Positions 33,777 to 41,930 of a DNA stretch of 64,000 nucleotides are shown in pieces. Each line of letters opens with the position of its first letter. Position 1 is the first letter of the stretch. The position numbers were made by a program, and so were the translations under genes. Origin of the DNA: JARBUG01 sp035628915 (lineage in GTDB: Bacteria > Bacillota > Sulfobacillia > Symbiobacteriales > Symbiobacteriaceae); NCBI GenBank assembly GCA_035628915.1, contig DASPIW010000044.1:62001-126000 (forward strand). The letters are read 5' to 3'. The notes under the pieces were generated by a model. The model had not been told where the DNA came from. It did no database searches and saw only the letters and a list, made by a program, of their open reading frames with translations.

Positions 33777-34829
33777 TTGTCCTACGCTGACATTCTGCTT
33801 CTGGGCATGCCGGTCGCGCTCTGGGCGGAATTCGCCGGCCACCCCATGGTCGCTTTTGTCGCGTCGGCCGCGGCGGTCCTCCGGCTGGCGTCCTGGATGG
33901 GCCACGCCACCGAAGAAGTGGCCATCCACGCCGGACCGCGCATCGGCGGGTTCCTCAACGGCACGTTCGGCAACGCAGCCGAACTGATCATCGTCATCCT
34001 TGCCATCCGGGAAGGGCTGTTCGAGGTCGTCAAGGCCTCCATTACCGGCTCCATTCTCGGCAACGCCCTGCTGGTGCTGGGCGCCGCCTGCTTTGCCGGC
34101 GGCCTGAAGTACCGCAACCAGGAGTTCAACCGCAATCTGGCCCGCTTCAACGCCAGCCTGCTCTTCATCGCGGTGGCAGGTCTGGTCGTGCCGGCGGTCT
34201 TCCACTTCGGGAATCCGCAACCCATGACGGAATCCGGTCTTAACACGCTCTCGCTTTGGACAGCGATTGTGCTGCTGGCCACCTATATCTGTAGCCTGGT
34301 CTTTTCGTTCAAGACCCATGCGCATCTCTTCGTCGCTGAAGGCGGCATCCACGGCAAGGCAAAGTGGAGCCTCGGCAAGGCCATCGGCATCCTGCTGGCG
34401 GCGACCGCCGGCGTCGTGCTCATGTCGGAAGTGCTGGTGGAGAGCCTGGAGCCCGTCATCCATCAACTCGGCTGGTCCGAGCTGTTCGTCGGCATCGTGG
34501 TGGTGGCGCTGGTCGGCAACGCCGCCGAGCATTCGACGGCCATCACCATGGCCATGCAGAACAAGATGGAAGTGGCCGTCGAGATCGCCGTGGGCTCCAC
34601 CACGCAGATCGCCCTGCTGGTGGCGCCGGTGGCCGTCCTCGTCTCCCATCTGTTCGGGCCAGGCATGTCCCTTGAATTCTTGCCCTCGGAGCTGGTCGCC
34701 ATACTGATTTCCGTGCTGACGGTCAACCAGATCACGCGTGACGGCGAGACCAACTGGCTGGAGGGGCTGATGCTCCTCTCGGTCTACGTCATCATCGCAG
34801 TCGCCTTCTTCTTCGTGCCCGCCCACTGA
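33777..34829 (+). CDS. Ca2+/H+ antiporter of the CAX family
   Basis: 350-residue polytopic membrane exchanger. The two inverted alpha-repeats carry GTFGNAAELI (about 63-72) and GNAAEHSTAI (about 243-252), the cation-binding signatures of CAX proteins. An acidic or linker region between the halves is short, as in bacterial CAX. Exports Ca2+ (or Na+/K+) in exchange for protons. The start is a TTG at 33777 with GGAGGG seven bases upstream. Confidence 0.92.
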   Translation: MSYADILLLGMPVALWAEFAGHPMVAFVASAAAVLRLASWMGHATEEVAIHAGPRIGGFLNGTFGNAAELIIVILAIREGLFEVVKASITGSILGNALLVLGAACFAGGLKYRNQEFNRNLARFNASLLFIAVAGLVVPAVFHFGNPQPMTESGLNTLSLWTAIVLLATYICSLVFSFKTHAHLFVAEGGIHGKAKWSLGKAIGILLAATAGVVLMSEVLVESLEPVIHQLGWSELFVGIVVVALVGNAAEHSTAITMAMQNKMEVAVEIAVGSTTQIALLVAPVAVLVSHLFGPGMSLEFLPSELVAILISVLTVNQITRDGETNWLEGLMLLSVYVIIAVAFFFVPAH

Positions 34830-34877
34830 TCGGCGGGATCTATCGTAGCCTGCCCACCTACCACAGGGGGTTCTCCT

Positions 34878-35639
34878 ATGTCCACGCAACTCGCCTCGCC
34901 TGTTCGCACCACGATGCAAGCAATGACCGACGGGCTCAGAAAAATCCTCGGCGCCAGGCTGCTGGCCGTCTACCTGGGCGGTTCGGCGGCCATGGGCGAC
35001 TTCTGTGACGCGTCCAGCGACCTGGATTTCCTCGTCGTGACCGATGGGCGCCTGTCGCTGGAAGACGCCCTGGCCGTGCAGCTCCTCCATAAGGACCTGC
35101 TGCGGCGCCATGCGTACGCCGCGAAGCTGGAGGGTGACTACGCCCCCCGGGAGACGCTGGTCCCGGAAGGCACTTCGGAGCCGGTGCCGGGCTGCGAGCG
35201 CGGGCGCTTTCTGCCCAAGGTCGGCGAAATCATGCTGTCATCGGACAACATCGCGAACATGCGGGACTATGGGATTGCCTTCTACGGCCCCGACCCTGCG
35301 CAACTGCTGCCCCCGGTCAGCCCGGACGAAGTGCGGGCAGCCGTCCGCATGATGCTCGCCCAGGGTCTGGCGCCTACGGAGTCGGCGGCGGAGGCGGCGT
35401 CCGGCCTGCTGAACCTGCTGCGATCGGCCAGTTCGCTGGAGCAGGGGCGCCCGACCACCAAGTCGGAAGGCGCCGCCTGGGGCCTGGCGCATCTGGACGG
35501 TACGTGGCATGAGGCGATCGAGACGGCGCTGGCCGTCCGGAGCGGCCGGGAGCGGCCCGGTGACGCGGACGCCCTGCGGGGGGTGCTGGCGCACCTGGAA
35601 CAGTGGGTGCGCAGCCGGTATCTGCCCTGCTCCTGTTAA
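34878..35639 (+). CDS. Nucleotidyltransferase with DUF4111-like C-terminus (aminoglycoside adenylyltransferase-like)
   Basis: 253 residues. The nucleotidyltransferase motif YLGGSAAMGDF...SDLDF (GGS near 34-36, Asp48 and Asp50) is intact, and the helical C-terminal domain resembles that of AadA-type enzymes. It could adenylate an aminoglycoside, but similarity by eye does not distinguish resistance from a housekeeping role. Located 48 bp after the CAX gene with its own GGGGG site. Confidence 0.78.
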   Translation: MSTQLASPVRTTMQAMTDGLRKILGARLLAVYLGGSAAMGDFCDASSDLDFLVVTDGRLSLEDALAVQLLHKDLLRRHAYAAKLEGDYAPRETLVPEGTSEPVPGCERGRFLPKVGEIMLSSDNIANMRDYGIAFYGPDPAQLLPPVSPDEVRAAVRMMLAQGLAPTESAAEAASGLLNLLRSASSLEQGRPTTKSEGAAWGLAHLDGTWHEAIETALAVRSGRERPGDADALRGVLAHLEQWVRSRYLPCSC

Positions 35640-35654
35640 GCGATAACGTCAAGA

Positions 35655-35681
35655 CCCGCCCGGCCATCGTGCCGGGCGGTA
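35655..35681 (+). terminator. Hairpin after the nucleotidyltransferase gene
   Basis: 8-bp GC stem (CGCCCGGC with GCCGGGCG) about 20 bases after the stop; weak T content. Confidence 0.45.
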
Positions 35682-35700
35682 TGTCATTGAGGCTGCTAGC

Positions 35701-35845
35701 GTGGGGTATTGGCGGCATTTTACCACGGAGGGCGCGGAAGGCGCAGGATCACTCTTCCACTGCCGCGATTTCCCTGTCCCCTTCCGCGCCTTCCGTGGTA
35801 AAAATCCCGTTCCCATTCCCTCATTCAAGACCCGTACTGTGACAT
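35701..35845. repeat. Interspersed palindromic repeat, copy 1
   Basis: About 145 bp. Near-perfect 24-bp inverted arms (TTTTACCACGGAGGGCGCGG and its complement ending CCGTGGTAAAA, 35718-35742 with 35780-35804) enclose a short centre. A related copy lies at 60420-60739. Matches the CACGGAG-rich repeats scattered in many bacterial genomes. Confidence 0.75.
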
Positions 35846-35897
35846 GCCAGTGACCTCGCAATAGGGCCCCGGCCCAAACGGACCGGGGCCCCACCCC

Positions 35898-36683
35898 TCA
35901 CTGGGTAACGAACTTGATGGGAATCGCCGTCTTGGCGCCGCTGTCCTGGTCGTAGACCAGCACCACGCCCTCGGACAGACCCTTGATCACTTCATATGGG
36001 ATATTGACCTTGAACGAGCCCCAGTTAGGCGCCCCGATGGCGGCCATGACGTTCTTCGACTCGCCCAGAATCCGCCCCTTGCCCGCCGAGTATACGGCGA
36101 TGCTGATCTGCCCCTCGAAGATCCGGGCGAAGCCGGAGACCTGGACCATACCGCCCGCCACCCGCTCCTGGCTCACCGGTCCGGCGATGACGATGGAGCC
36201 CTTGTCAGGCAGGGCCATCAGCGGCAGGTTGTCCGTGTTGACCAGGGCCGGAATCCCGGCAGCAAAGCCGTCCAGATGGAACTGGACCAGCCGGGTGTCA
36301 GTGACCGGCGCCTTCAGGACGGCGACGATCAACTGCTCGCCGCCGGTGCTGCTCCGCACGTCGACATCGATGATGGTGCCGGAGCGCCGGGCGCCCGTCA
36401 CATCGATCCGCTCGCCGGCGGGGCCGGTCGAGATAACCAGGTACGCCACGTTCCCCTGCGGAATGACAAACCCGACCCGAGAGGTCCCCAGCCGCTCCGC
36501 CGCCTCGCGCACCTGCAGCGGCGCCTGGGCCAGGGGGATGCGGGTCACGCTGATCCCGCCGGGCTTCGTCGGGCTGCCGGGCTTGCCCCCGAAGATATTG
36601 AGGATGGCGAAGGCCGCCAGCCCCAGCCCCAGCACGACCAAGAGCATGACGCCAAGTTGCTTCCTGCGATCAGGCTGCGGCAT
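35898..36683 (-). CDS. Gmad2-domain membrane-anchored protein (second of a tandem pair)
   Basis: 261 residues with one N-terminal membrane helix (about 10-30) and an exported body. The C-terminal half (VQVSGFARIFEGQISIAV to NWGSFKVNIPYE) is a Gmad2 immunoglobulin-like domain, which is linked to spore germination proteins such as GerM partners. The upstream half is a novel conserved region shared with its neighbour (TSRVGFVIPQGNVAYLVIST). It is 25 bp after the paralogous gene, so one operon from a tandem duplication. Confidence 0.83.
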   Translation of the reverse strand: MPQPDRRKQLGVMLLVVLGLGLAAFAILNIFGGKPGSPTKPGGISVTRIPLAQAPLQVREAAERLGTSRVGFVIPQGNVAYLVISTGPAGERIDVTGARRSGTIIDVDVRSSTGGEQLIVAVLKAPVTDTRLVQFHLDGFAAGIPALVNTDNLPLMALPDKGSIVIAGPVSQERVAGGMVQVSGFARIFEGQISIAVYSAGKGRILGESKNVMAAIGAPNWGSFKVNIPYEVIKGLSEGVVLVYDQDSGAKTAIPIKFVTQ

Positions 36684-36707
36684 TTTGTTTAACCCTCCTC
36701 TTTGTCT

Positions 36708-37508
36708 TTATCCCAACTGACCGGGGGTCCGGAACCGGATCGGAATGGAGATTTTGGCGCCGGTCATGCCCTCTTCCAGGATGACGAAGCCGGTCTCCGT
36801 CAGCGCCGAGGTGTCAAAGGGAATATCGGCGACGAAACTGCCCCAGGACGGCGCCCCGGCTGCCGACTGCACACCCTTATGCCCGATGACCCGCCCCTTG
36901 GCCGTGGTGATGGTGACCGTGAAGCTGGCCTCAAAGACCTGTGCATACCCTTCCATGTGCAGCATGCCGCTGCTGCCGATGAGCGTCCCCTCCAGCGGGG
37001 TGATCATCGAGAAGCGGGCCTTGGCGTCCAGGGGAATCAGGGGCAGGTTGTGGCGGTTGTGCAGGGTGGGAATGGCGGCGAAGTTGCCGTCCAGGTTGAA
37101 CTGGTACTCGGTGTCCGCCGACTTCAGCGGCGTCGTGCCGATGATCAGGCTGCTTCCGCCCGAACTGGTGGTGAAGTGCATATCGACAAAGGTGGGATTG
37201 ACCAGGTCAGGCTGCCCCTCCGCCCGGTCGAAGGCGATCTTTTCCGCGGGATTGCCGGTCGAGATGATCAAATAGGTTTTGTCCGGCTTTACGATGGCGT
37301 AGCCGACCCGTGAAGTGGCAAGTTTGCTCGCTGCATCCGCCACGTCGGCGGGGACGCTGGCGGCAGTGACCTGGCTGAAGAATGCCGCCGGTGTGCCCTG
37401 TTGATGGGCCGCATCCGGTCGCATTTTGCCAATGGCGAGGATGCTCGTCAGTACGAGCACGGTCAGAACCCCCGCAATCAGGGCCCGCTTTTGGTTCTGC
37501 TTGTCCAC
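36708..37508 (-). CDS. Gmad2-domain membrane-anchored protein (first of a tandem pair)
   Basis: 266 residues, same architecture as the next gene: an N-terminal membrane helix (about 8-26), a shared middle region (TSRVGYAIVKPDKTYLIIST) and a C-terminal Gmad2 domain (MEGYAQVFEASFTVTI to SWGSFVADIPFD). The pair diverged considerably, implying an old duplication. Probably acts outside the membrane in the spore former's envelope; the role is inferred from the domain only. Confidence 0.83.
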   Translation of the reverse strand: MDKQNQKRALIAGVLTVLVLTSILAIGKMRPDAAHQQGTPAAFFSQVTAASVPADVADAASKLATSRVGYAIVKPDKTYLIISTGNPAEKIAFDRAEGQPDLVNPTFVDMHFTTSSGGSSLIIGTTPLKSADTEYQFNLDGNFAAIPTLHNRHNLPLIPLDAKARFSMITPLEGTLIGSSGMLHMEGYAQVFEASFTVTITTAKGRVIGHKGVQSAAGAPSWGSFVADIPFDTSALTETGFVILEEGMTGAKISIPIRFRTPGQLG

Positions 37509-37592
37509 GGTTCACCCGCTCCTTCGCTGAGACTTCCTTCGTTACGAAGTACGTAATAGCGGGGAGAAAGTTCCATAATCTGGAGGGATAAT

Positions 37593-37618
37593 GAAACCGG
37601 CAGGGTCACCCCTGCCGG
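37593..37618 (-). terminator. Terminator overlapping the protease stop
   Basis: 10-bp stem (AACCGGCAGG with CCTGCCGGTT) that includes the last protease codons; TTTCATTAT follows on minus. Confidence 0.7.
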
Positions 37619-38454
37619 TTCTCCTTGGCCTGCGCTTCCGCCGCGGCGGCCTTCTCGTATGCGTCAATGGTCTCTTCGATATAATCGACCGGGTGGACGG
37701 CAGCGAGCCCGGAATTCTCCTCAAAGATCACCCGTGGGCGCCCGGTCTGGGCGCTGAGGGCCACATCCTGGTACGGAACGTACGCCTTCACGATCCCGAT
37801 GAGGCGGGCGCTCAGCGAAGCCTTGGTCCCGTGAATGGTGACCGCCTCCGGCTTGGAGATGACGGGGCCGCCGCTGTTGCCGGGAAATACGAAGACATCC
37901 ACCAGGAACTCGTCATTTGCCTTCCGCATCACGTCCTGAATCCGGGCGATGGTGCCGCTGCGCACGATGACCGTGTTGCGCCGCTCACCCACCAGGCCCA
38001 TGGGGAAGCCCAGCACGTAGGCAAAGTCGCCCTCCGTCACGCCCAGGTCCCGCATCTCCCCGACGGTCACGGAATGGACGTCGTTCTGGAAGATGCTGAC
38101 CTTCATGGCGTGTTCCCGGAGCTTCTTGATCATGATCGGCATGATGGCCACGTCGATCTCGGGGTCCGGGTGGGCCGTCCATTCGTTGCCGCCTTCGGAG
38201 TTGAGCGATTCGATTTCGTAGTCGCGGGCAGGCTCGTCCGCCTGGGGGTTGAACCGCAAGTAGGCTTTGGTCAATCCTTCAAAAACGTGCCGGTTCGTGA
38301 TCAGGTAGACGCGGTAGAACTTCTGGCCGTCCTCCAGCACTTCTTCCAGCCGCCCGTACAGAAAGCCGGTGGCGACCCAGCGGCGGTTGCCCTGGGCGTC
38401 TTCCGTCCCGATGCTGACGACGCAGTCCATAAACCCTGGCGGAATCAGTGCCAC
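37606..38454 (-). CDS. Trypsin-like serine protease (cytoplasmic)
   Basis: 282 residues, chymotrypsin fold. Triad: His56 in ITNRHVFEG, Asp101 in PEIDVAIMPI and Ser194 in FPGNSGGPV. No signal peptide or membrane anchor, and no PDZ domain, so unlike HtrA it appears to be a soluble intracellular protease or a phage/stress-type trypsin homolog. The start is a GTG at 38454 with AGGGGGG eight bases upstream. It has a strong promoter and a long structured leader. Confidence 0.88.
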   Translation of the reverse strand: MALIPPGFMDCVVSIGTEDAQGNRRWVATGFLYGRLEEVLEDGQKFYRVYLITNRHVFEGLTKAYLRFNPQADEPARDYEIESLNSEGGNEWTAHPDPEIDVAIMPIMIKKLREHAMKVSIFQNDVHSVTVGEMRDLGVTEGDFAYVLGFPMGLVGERRNTVIVRSGTIARIQDVMRKANDEFLVDVFVFPGNSGGPVISKPEAVTIHGTKASLSARLIGIVKAYVPYQDVALSAQTGRPRVIFEENSGLAAVHPVDYIEETIDAYEKAAAAEAQAKENRQG

Positions 38455-38524
38455 GAAGATACCCCCCTGTCGGGATATTGAGAGGTATCTCTATTTCGCC
38501 CGTTGAGATGAAATCACCTCCAGC

Positions 38525-38609
38525 GGGCGCCCATCAGTCCGCCTCCCTGGCGGTGTTGTAGCCGCGCTCACCGAATGGCCCAGCGCGTTCCAGTCGCCTT
38601 GCAGCGCCC
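38525..38609 (-). other. Structured leader of the protease gene
   Basis: On minus, an outer stem GGGCGC/GCGCCC (38609-38604 with 38532-38525) encloses CGCGCT/AGCGCG (38587-38582 with 38568-38563) and CCGCC/GGCGG (38553-38549 with 38543-38539), a three-way-junction-like fold in the roughly 185-nt leader. No known riboswitch class fits. Confidence 0.45.
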
Positions 38610-38646
38610 GGTTGGTGTGCGTGTTCCGTATCTGGTAGAACTCGAA

Positions 38647-38675
38647 AGTGTATCAGGGGAGGTTTCCCCTGTCAA
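38647..38675 (-). promoter_or_regulatory. Promoter of the protease gene
   Basis: On minus, perfect TTGACA (38675-38670), 17-base spacer, TACACT (38652-38647). Confidence 0.8.
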
Positions 38676-38704
38676 TCAGCAGGGCAGTAAAAGCAGCGAC
38701 CCGC

Positions 38705-38740
38705 GCCACCGTGTGAAACGGCGGCGCGGGCCTGTGGAAA
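38705..38740 (-). terminator. Hairpin after the DUF47 gene
   Basis: Imperfect GC-rich stem (CCCGCGCC...GGCGCGGG with extra paired CCG/CGG) just after the stop, T-containing on minus. Confidence 0.5.
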
Positions 38741-38745
38741 ACCGC

Positions 38746-39372
38746 TTACGAATGCTTCATGATCACGCCTTCCAGCGTGTTGGCCACCGACTCGGCTTCG
38801 TCCGTAGCCTGCTCCAGCGTCTCGTAAATCTCTTTCATGGTGATGAACCGCACCGGGTCAGCAGAAGCCGTCTCGAAGATGGAGACGAGCGCGTTGCGCA
38901 GCGTCTCGTCGCCCTGGTTCTCCAGGAAGTTGATCTGGATGACCCGCTCCTTGATCTGTGGCACCTTGTTGCCGGCGAGCAGGTCGATGGCCGCGACCAG
39001 TTCGGCGCACTGCGCCCGCAGAATCTGGGCAAAGGCCTTGAGGAACCGGTCGCTCTCCTGTACTTTGTAGATGCTGATGCGTGCTGCGGTCGCTTCCATG
39101 GCATCGACTACCGAGTCGAGGGCCACGCCGAGCGAAGACAGGTCGTCGCGCTCCAGCGGGGCAAAGAAGCTCTTATGAATCAGAGCGAAGAGATCATGGG
39201 TCAGGTGGTCGCCTTTCGACTCCAGTTCCTTGATGGCCGGAGTCAGTTCGGGGCTGCGGGCCGGCTCGTTCAGCAACTGCGAGAGCAGGTTTGCCGTTTC
39301 GACCGCATTTTCGGCCTTGTTGCGCAGGAGTCGGAAAAACTCCTGGTTCTTGGAGTTCGTGAAGGGCAGCAT
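38746..39372 (-). CDS. PhoU-like DUF47 family protein
   Basis: 208 residues, all-helical PhoU-domain protein of the DUF47 type (EFFRLLRNKAENAVETANLL, IKELESKGDHLTHDLF, KVQESDRFLKAF). DUF47 proteins usually pair with Pit-type low-affinity phosphate transporters, but no pit gene is here, so the partner must be elsewhere. The start ATG at 39372 has GGAGG-type pairing (GGAGAGGAGATCACC) just upstream. Confidence 0.88.
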   Translation of the reverse strand: MLPFTNSKNQEFFRLLRNKAENAVETANLLSQLLNEPARSPELTPAIKELESKGDHLTHDLFALIHKSFFAPLERDDLSSLGVALDSVVDAMEATAARISIYKVQESDRFLKAFAQILRAQCAELVAAIDLLAGNKVPQIKERVIQINFLENQGDETLRNALVSIFETASADPVRFITMKEIYETLEQATDEAESVANTLEGVIMKHS

Positions 39373-39407
39373 GGCGGGTGATCTCCTCTCCTCTATTCCT
39401 TTCTCTT

Positions 39408-39435
39408 ATCTTAACAAACCATTAATCGAATACAA
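39408..39435 (-). promoter_or_regulatory. Candidate promoter of the DUF47 gene
   Basis: On minus, TTGTAT (39435-39430), 16-base spacer, TAAGAT (39413-39408), in an AT-rich stretch. Confidence 0.55.
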
Positions 39436-39464
39436 GCATATATAAAGCTATAGACCCTCACATT

Positions 39465-39566
39465 TCAGCGAGGGTGTTGTTGGAAGAGGCGGCGCAATAC
39501 CGCCAGGTCGCTGCTGGCGCGGGCGACGATGTCCGTCAGGCCGTAGCCGTAGGCGGCGGGCGGCGT
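39465..39566 (-). pseudogene. Stranded C-terminal coding tail of the Cys-rich protein gene
   Basis: In frame after the TAA (39567-39569) of the gene below, 33 more sense codons follow before TGA. They read like real protein (AYGYGLTDIVARASSDLAVL and RRLFQQHPR) and have no start codon of their own. The TAA is probably a mutated sense codon, or the tail is rarely read through. Confidence 0.45.
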
Positions 39567-40142
39567 TTACCCTTCAACCTGATCATCCTCGCAGTCGGTG
39601 TGGGGCAGTTCGTCCCAGGCGCGGAACTGCTCAGTCAGCCACTTGATGTGGTCCAGCATCTCCGGGTCCTGCATCAGGACCGACCAGGCCCGGCGGGCAG
39701 CGTCGACGAAAGCGGGCTGCAGCTCCTCCACCTTGTAGCGCTGTGTAAGCGGACAGAAGCCTTCGGCCCAGGGTGCATAGCGCATTTGCAGCCGGCCGTC
39801 CGCGGGGAGGAAAGGCTGCAGGGGATAGGTGCGGCACTCGAAAGGACGCTTCTCCCGGCTGCAGAGCTTGTGGCAGACCATAAAGGGCACCTGCCCGTGG
39901 TGCTGCCACGCCGGAGCGAAGTCGTAGTCGGCGGTAGAATGGAACGCCCATTTGATCCAGTCTTCCGTGCCGTCAAACAGGGGAAGCTCCCCCGGAATGA
40001 GGTAGACTCCGAGTTCCGTATCGGGGTCGGATGAGGTATCCGTACAGCACTTGTGGCCGCAAAGGGTACCGCAGTCGAACGGCAGCGGGGTGAGATCCGC
40101 CAGAATCCGCCGGGCTTCTTCGAGCAGCTTGCGGTCCGCCAT
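39567..40142 (-). CDS. YkgJ-like Cys-rich metal-binding protein
   Basis: 191 residues. A Cys cluster of the YkgJ/CxxCxxCC type: CGTLCGHKCC near residue 24, then CHKLCSREKRPFECRTYPL and GFCPL. Such proteins bind zinc or an iron-sulfur cluster; function is largely unknown. The ATG at 40142 has AAAGG nine bases upstream. It appears shortened at the C-terminus by an in-frame TAA, since 33 coding-like codons continue after it. Confidence 0.75.
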   Translation of the reverse strand: MADRKLLEEARRILADLTPLPFDCGTLCGHKCCTDTSSDPDTELGVYLIPGELPLFDGTEDWIKWAFHSTADYDFAPAWQHHGQVPFMVCHKLCSREKRPFECRTYPLQPFLPADGRLQMRYAPWAEGFCPLTQRYKVEELQPAFVDAARRAWSVLMQDPEMLDHIKWLTEQFRAWDELPHTDCEDDQVEG

Positions 40143-40232
40143 GCTGATCAACCTTTCCATTGCTCGTCGCTTGTGGGACATGAAAATATGGTAGGATAGG
40201 AATGGCATTTCGGCAAGGAGGTATTCCAACCA

Positions 40233-41114
40233 ATGGCTGAACTCGGGTTTATCGGGCTGGGGCGCATGGGCCGAAACATGGTTCGCAATCTGCTGAAGGC
40301 CGGGCATGCGGTCACCGTTTTCAACCGGAGTCAGGGCCCCGTCGCTGAACTAGCAGCCGCCGGTGCGCGCCCTGCCCCGGACCCGGCTCTTGTGGCCCGG
40401 AACTCCCGCGTCCTCTTTACCTGCCTGAGCACGCCGGACGTGGTGGAGTCGATCCTGCGGCAGGCCCTGGAGGGCGCCCGCCCCGGCGACATCTTCGTCG
40501 ATCATTCGACCATTGGCGTCTCGGATGCCAAGCGCATCGCGGCCATGTGCGCTACGATGGGCGTGCAGTTCATTGATGCGCCGGTCAGCGGCGGCCCGTG
40601 GGGCGCCGAAGCCGGCACGCTTACGATCATGTGCGGCGGCGACAAGGCGGCGTATGAGACCGTTCTGCCCTATTTGCAGGCAGAAGGCAAGCAACTGTAC
40701 TTATTAGGGCCCGTGGGCGCCGGCACGGTGGCCAAGCTGTGCAACAACCTGCTGGTCGGCATTCACGCGGCGGCGGCGGCCGAGGCGTTCGTGCTGGGCA
40801 CCAAGGCGGGCGTTGACCCGAAAGTGCTCCTGGAGATCATCCAGGGCGCCACCGGACAGTCGAAGCAGATTGAGCGGAACTTCCCCAAGTTCATCTTCCC
40901 CGGCAACTTCGAGGCGGCCTTCTCGGTGGAGCATCTGCATAAGGATATCGGCCTGGCGCTGGGCCTGGGCAGGGACCAGCAGGTCCGCATGCTGCTGGGC
41001 GCCACGACGATGCAGCTCTACGAAGAAGCCCGGGCTGCCGGCTATGTCAAGGAAGACATGGCCTCGGTGATCAAGCCGCTGGAGGACCTGAGCGGGGTAA
41101 AAGTACGTGCATAG
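40233..41114 (+). CDS. 3-hydroxyisobutyrate dehydrogenase family NAD(P)-dependent beta-hydroxyacid dehydrogenase
   Basis: 293 residues. N-terminal Rossmann fold with FIGLGRMGRNM, substrate-site DAPVSGGPWGAEAGTL and catalytic Lys in AKLCNNLLVG, the three signatures of the beta-hydroxyacid dehydrogenase family. It oxidises a short beta-hydroxyacid (3-hydroxyisobutyrate, tartronate semialdehyde or similar). AAGGAGG precedes the ATG. Monocistronic with its own terminator. Confidence 0.9.
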   Translation: MAELGFIGLGRMGRNMVRNLLKAGHAVTVFNRSQGPVAELAAAGARPAPDPALVARNSRVLFTCLSTPDVVESILRQALEGARPGDIFVDHSTIGVSDAKRIAAMCATMGVQFIDAPVSGGPWGAEAGTLTIMCGGDKAAYETVLPYLQAEGKQLYLLGPVGAGTVAKLCNNLLVGIHAAAAAEAFVLGTKAGVDPKVLLEIIQGATGQSKQIERNFPKFIFPGNFEAAFSVEHLHKDIGLALGLGRDQQVRMLLGATTMQLYEEARAAGYVKEDMASVIKPLEDLSGVKVRA

Positions 41115-41119
41115 GTAAG

Positions 41120-41150
41120 CGGGAGCCCCGAATCGGGGGCTCCCGTTTCG
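41120..41150 (+). terminator. Intrinsic terminator
   Basis: 10-bp perfect stem (41120-41129 with 41136-41145), followed by TTTCG. Confidence 0.85.
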
Positions 41151-41351
41151 CTACCAGAAGCGGCAGTCGTGGCGGTCCCGGTGGTCGCGGCGGTCGAACT
41201 TGTCGAAGTCGTGCCGGAACTTGCGGTCGCAGTCATGGCGGTCAACCTCGAAGCAGAATCCGTCGCGGCACTGGATGCTGACCGCACGCCGGCGCCGGTG
41301 ATCGCAGTCGCAGCGGCGGTGATCCTTCTTGCAGCAGCTGTCCCAATCCAT
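41151..41351 (-). CDS. Small Cys/His/Asp/Arg-rich protein
   Basis: 66 residues beginning MDWDSCCKKDHRRCDCDHRR. Seven Cys, about eight His and runs of alternating Asp, Arg and Phe (FRHDFDKFDRRDHRDRHD). AGGGGAGG lies seven bases before the ATG, so it is very probably expressed. Composition suggests metal binding or a spore-coat-like protein; no family recognised. Confidence 0.65.
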   Translation of the reverse strand: MDWDSCCKKDHRRCDCDHRRRRAVSIQCRDGFCFEVDRHDCDRKFRHDFDKFDRRDHRDRHDCRFW

Positions 41352-41459
41352 TTCAGGTCCTCCCCTGCCACTGGATTCGGGGCTTGTACGCCCCGTTTCA
41401 GGCTATGCGGCGGAGGGCGAATGGTTACAGTTACAGCTCAGGGACAGCAACCTGAGTGG

Positions 41460-41918
41460 TTACAGCTCCGGCGGGGCGACCCCTTGCATGCGCATCAGCA
41501 GGAACAGCTGGCCGCGGTGATGGATTTCATGCTCCATCACATGATAGACGACCCAGTTCATCGTCGCCCAGGGGAAGTCCGGGTAGGGCATGGCGAACTT
41601 GCGGTTCAACTGTGAGACCGGCGTGTCTCGGAGCCATTCCAGGGTCGTGCGGTGAATCAGGGCCCAGTACTCGATGAGCTGGTCCAGCTCCTCAAAGCGG
41701 TTCGTGTCCCACTTCGTCTCCCACGGCTCCTTGCGCAGGACGTTGCGCCAGATCCAGTGCCATTCGCAGTCGCACATATGGACGGCGAGGTCCCAGGCGC
41801 TGCGGTCGAAGCCCGGGGCCCTCCAATGCAGCTGCTCGGGCGTCAGCCGCCGAAGCGCCGCCAGGGTGATGGGGCGCAAATCCGTCTCCCAGTGCCGGTA
41901 TACGTCGAAGGCGAGCAC
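41460..41918 (-). CDS. DinB superfamily protein
   Basis: 152 residues, four-helix bundle. Metal-site His are seen in DLAVHMCDCEW (about 47) and MEHEIHHRGQLF (about 131-135), typical of the DinB/YfiT fold. Start 12 bp after the acyl-CoA dehydrogenase stop, so co-transcribed with it. Possible thiol transferase; function unknown. Confidence 0.85.
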   Translation of the reverse strand: MLAFDVYRHWETDLRPITLAALRRLTPEQLHWRAPGFDRSAWDLAVHMCDCEWHWIWRNVLRKEPWETKWDTNRFEELDQLIEYWALIHRTTLEWLRDTPVSQLNRKFAMPYPDFPWATMNWVVYHVMEHEIHHRGQLFLLMRMQGVAPPEL

Positions 41919-41930
41919 GTGCTTCCCCCC

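Noticed and set aside
33609..35111. Long open frame antisense to the CAX antiporter gene (500 codons)
   Set aside because: It mirrors the antiporter coding frame and has biased low-complexity His/Gly/Asp-rich composition with no motif. GC-rich DNA gives many such shadow frames.
38525..38609. Fluoride (crcB) riboswitch in the protease leader
   Set aside because: CTGATG and some GC stems look similar, but the conserved GGNGATGG loop and pseudoknot order are missing.
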